The position numbers and the translations under genes are program-made. The notes beneath the pieces were generated by a model. It saw only the letters and a program-made list of their open reading frames with translations, was not told where the DNA came from and did no database searches. Shown one piece after another: positions 62,733 through 64,000 of a DNA stretch of 64,000 bases. Source of the stretch: an uncultured Siphonobacter sp. (lineage in GTDB: Bacteria; Bacteroidota; Bacteroidia; Cytophagales; Spirosomataceae); contig CAJYHS010000049.1 in assembly GCA_913774715.1 (NCBI GenBank), positions 1 to 64,000 on the forward strand. The letters are read 5' to 3'. Positions within the stretch are counted from its first letter, which is position 1. The number at the start of each line of letters is the position of its first letter.

Positions 62733-63862
62733 TGTCTACTATAAGCCGTCTTGTTAAGCAGGGACTTTTCTGCGGTTTGCTGTTTCTGTGCGGACCCGCC
62801 TTTTCTCAGGAATCCACTGAAAATCAGGAAGAAAAATTTCCGACTTGGAGTTATGGTTCCCAAAAATTACAAAAAGGACCCTGTGACGTATACCTATTCA
62901 AGTCTAATCAACACGCCGAGGGAGTTGTGGATAACATTCTGAAATCAGCAGGAATGGGTTTTGGAAAGCGTAACTTTCAGGTAGTTGAATGTCCTAATAC
63001 GGATAACTGTTATGCTACGATCATTAACGGCGTTCGGTATGTGGTATATGACAATGCCTTTCTAAAACAAGTCGAAAATCGCACTCGTACCGACTGGTCA
63101 GCTACCAGTATCATGGCTCACGAAATCGGCCATCATATCCTGGGTCATACCTCAGACGGTACAGGTAGTCGCCCCGATAAAGAATTACAGGCGGATTATT
63201 TTTCCGGTTTTGTTATCCACAATTTAGGCGGAACCTTAGAGAATGCCCAGATTGCAATCCAGCTTTTACAGAACGACGAAGGTGATGCTACGCACCCCGC
63301 CAAGCGTGATCGATTATCCGCAATTGAGAAAGGATGGCGTGAAGCGGATAATTTTTACCCACGTATAGCGAGTAAGGTTCCAGATTCCTCCCCTACCCCA
63401 TCGGCTCAAGTAGCCGTTTCGCCTGTAGAAATCAAAGTTCCAGTGGTAGTAGCAGAAGCTCCTGCCCGTACGGGTTGCTTGACTGGAAACTGTGAAGAAG
63501 GCACTGGAGCCTATGTAAACCGTAAGACACTGGAGAAATACGAAGGGCAATGGAAAAACAGCCGCCCTAATGGAGTCGGTACGCAATTTTATGCCGATGG
63601 TAAAAAGAAATACGAAGGTGATTTCTTAAACGGTCGCTTTGAGGGAAAAGGAACACTCTGGTATTCCAACGGAGCTATTTATTCCGGAGATTTTTACGCG
63701 GGTGTTTGTCAGGGCGTGGGTATGCTCAGGTTTAAAAACGGCGATCGTTATATTGGTGAGTTTAAAAATGGCTACCGGCACGGTCGGGGTAAATACGTAT
63801 ACGCCAGTGGATACGAGGAAGTGCTGTATTACGTTAAGGATGCTCGACAAGACAAAAAATAA
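62732..63862 (+). CDS. Secreted zinc metalloprotease fused to MORN repeats
   Basis: A 376-residue protein. Signal peptide GLFCGLLFLCGPAFSQ; a metalloprotease domain with HEIGHH (130-135, the HExxH motif) and a candidate third ligand Glu151 in ELQADYFSG, as in M48/minigluzincin enzymes; a short linker; then four MORN repeats (YEGQWKNSRPNGVGTQFY, YEGDFLNGRFEGKGTLWY, YSGDFYAGVCQGVGMLRF, YIGEFKNGYRHGRGKYVY). The combination is unusual; MORN repeats usually mediate membrane or protein contacts. The start overlaps a DnaA box. Confidence 0.85.
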   Translation: MSTISRLVKQGLFCGLLFLCGPAFSQESTENQEEKFPTWSYGSQKLQKGPCDVYLFKSNQHAEGVVDNILKSAGMGFGKRNFQVVECPNTDNCYATIINGVRYVVYDNAFLKQVENRTRTDWSATSIMAHEIGHHILGHTSDGTGSRPDKELQADYFSGFVIHNLGGTLENAQIAIQLLQNDEGDATHPAKRDRLSAIEKGWREADNFYPRIASKVPDSSPTPSAQVAVSPVEIKVPVVVAEAPARTGCLTGNCEEGTGAYVNRKTLEKYEGQWKNSRPNGVGTQFYADGKKKYEGDFLNGRFEGKGTLWYSNGAIYSGDFYAGVCQGVGMLRFKNGDRYIGEFKNGYRHGRGKYVYASGYEEVLYYVKDARQDKK

Positions 63863-63879
63863 CTACGTCATTCAATCAG

Positions 63880-63906
63880 AAAGGCCGGCATTCCGGCCTT
63901 TTTTTG
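63880..63906 (+). terminator. Terminator after the metalloprotease-MORN gene
   Basis: A perfect 9-bp stem AAAGGCCGG/CCGGCCTTT around CATT, then seven T. Bases 63907-64000 show no gene. Confidence 0.88.
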
Positions 63907-64000
63907 TTTATACTCGTAACTATTTTCCGTAGTATTCTTCATTTGATCTAATTTAGACTTGAAATAAGAATACTATTAGGTACAAACCACACTGAAATGC

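Noticed and set aside
1-64000. CRISPR array or prophage
   Set aside because: No run of equally spaced direct repeats, no integrase, portal, terminase or tail genes were seen.

Overview
The window is chromosomal DNA of a Bacteroidota bacterium, most likely order Cytophagales (Spirosomaceae/Cytophagaceae-like). The signs are: promoters of the TTTG/TTG -33 plus TAnnTTTG -7 type, almost no Shine-Dalgarno sequences, a type IX secretion C-terminal domain on a giant subtilisin-like protease, the long cyanobacterial/plant-type IspH, GH172 and Gfo/Idh/MocA sugar genes, and many short lipoproteins. Assignment below phylum is inference. Coding density is high. I see no prophage, insertion sequence or CRISPR array.

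Layout. 1-459 is a gene-free leader with two tandem strong promoters reading leftward out of the window, of the kind that drives an rRNA operon. 460-4600 is a leftward trp operon (trpE-trpG-trpD plus a DUF2520 gene). It is preceded by a 17-residue leader peptide with three consecutive Trp codons and a complete terminator/antiterminator attenuator. 4.6-9.5 kb holds a lipoprotein, two Tat-exported sugar-metabolism proteins and ispH. 9.5-17.4 kb is housekeeping: an exonuclease, guaB, the GTPases der and era, tRNA-fMet and tRNA-Arg, gcvT and a GmhB-like phosphatase. 17.6-25.3 kb is more accessory: a membrane protein, a VCBS-repeat protein, GH172, an ECF sigma factor with its membrane partner, a PepSY-like lipoprotein, an unlisted 50-residue membrane peptide, and an HxlR regulator divergent from an NmrA-like reductase. 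25.4-42 kb holds uvrB, asd, a structured small RNA candidate beside the folate cyclo-ligase gene, a redoxin, an amino acid permease, TerC, DsbD, rdgB, an MlaD protein, glyA and tatC. 42-46 kb is the secreted protease. 46-48.6 kb is mreB-mreC-mreD.

From 48.8 kb to the end every gene is on the + strand: rnr, a DUF4175-type membrane coiled-coil protein, ybeY, mnmG, a methyltransferase, an Ig-like lipoprotein, a TPR protein and a metalloprotease-MORN fusion. Three kinds of replication signal lie here. Two parS-like CACGTG palindromes sit between ybeY and mnmG. Three DnaA-box-like sequences lie upstream of ybeY. A 590-bp gene-free region at 60152-60741 holds about a dozen DnaA-box-like sequences followed by a very AT-rich tract. 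Together they make this the probable chromosomal replication origin neighbourhood, which is the main discovery of the window.

The other main observations are the trp attenuator, the 115-nt RNA candidate (possibly 6S-like), the putative rRNA promoters, a dispersed palindromic-ended repeat in two copies, and a perfect hairpin directly abutting the guaB start codon. Several start codons were moved from the longest reading frame to internal ATG (or GTG) codons because signal peptides, family starts or upstream regulatory structures require it.
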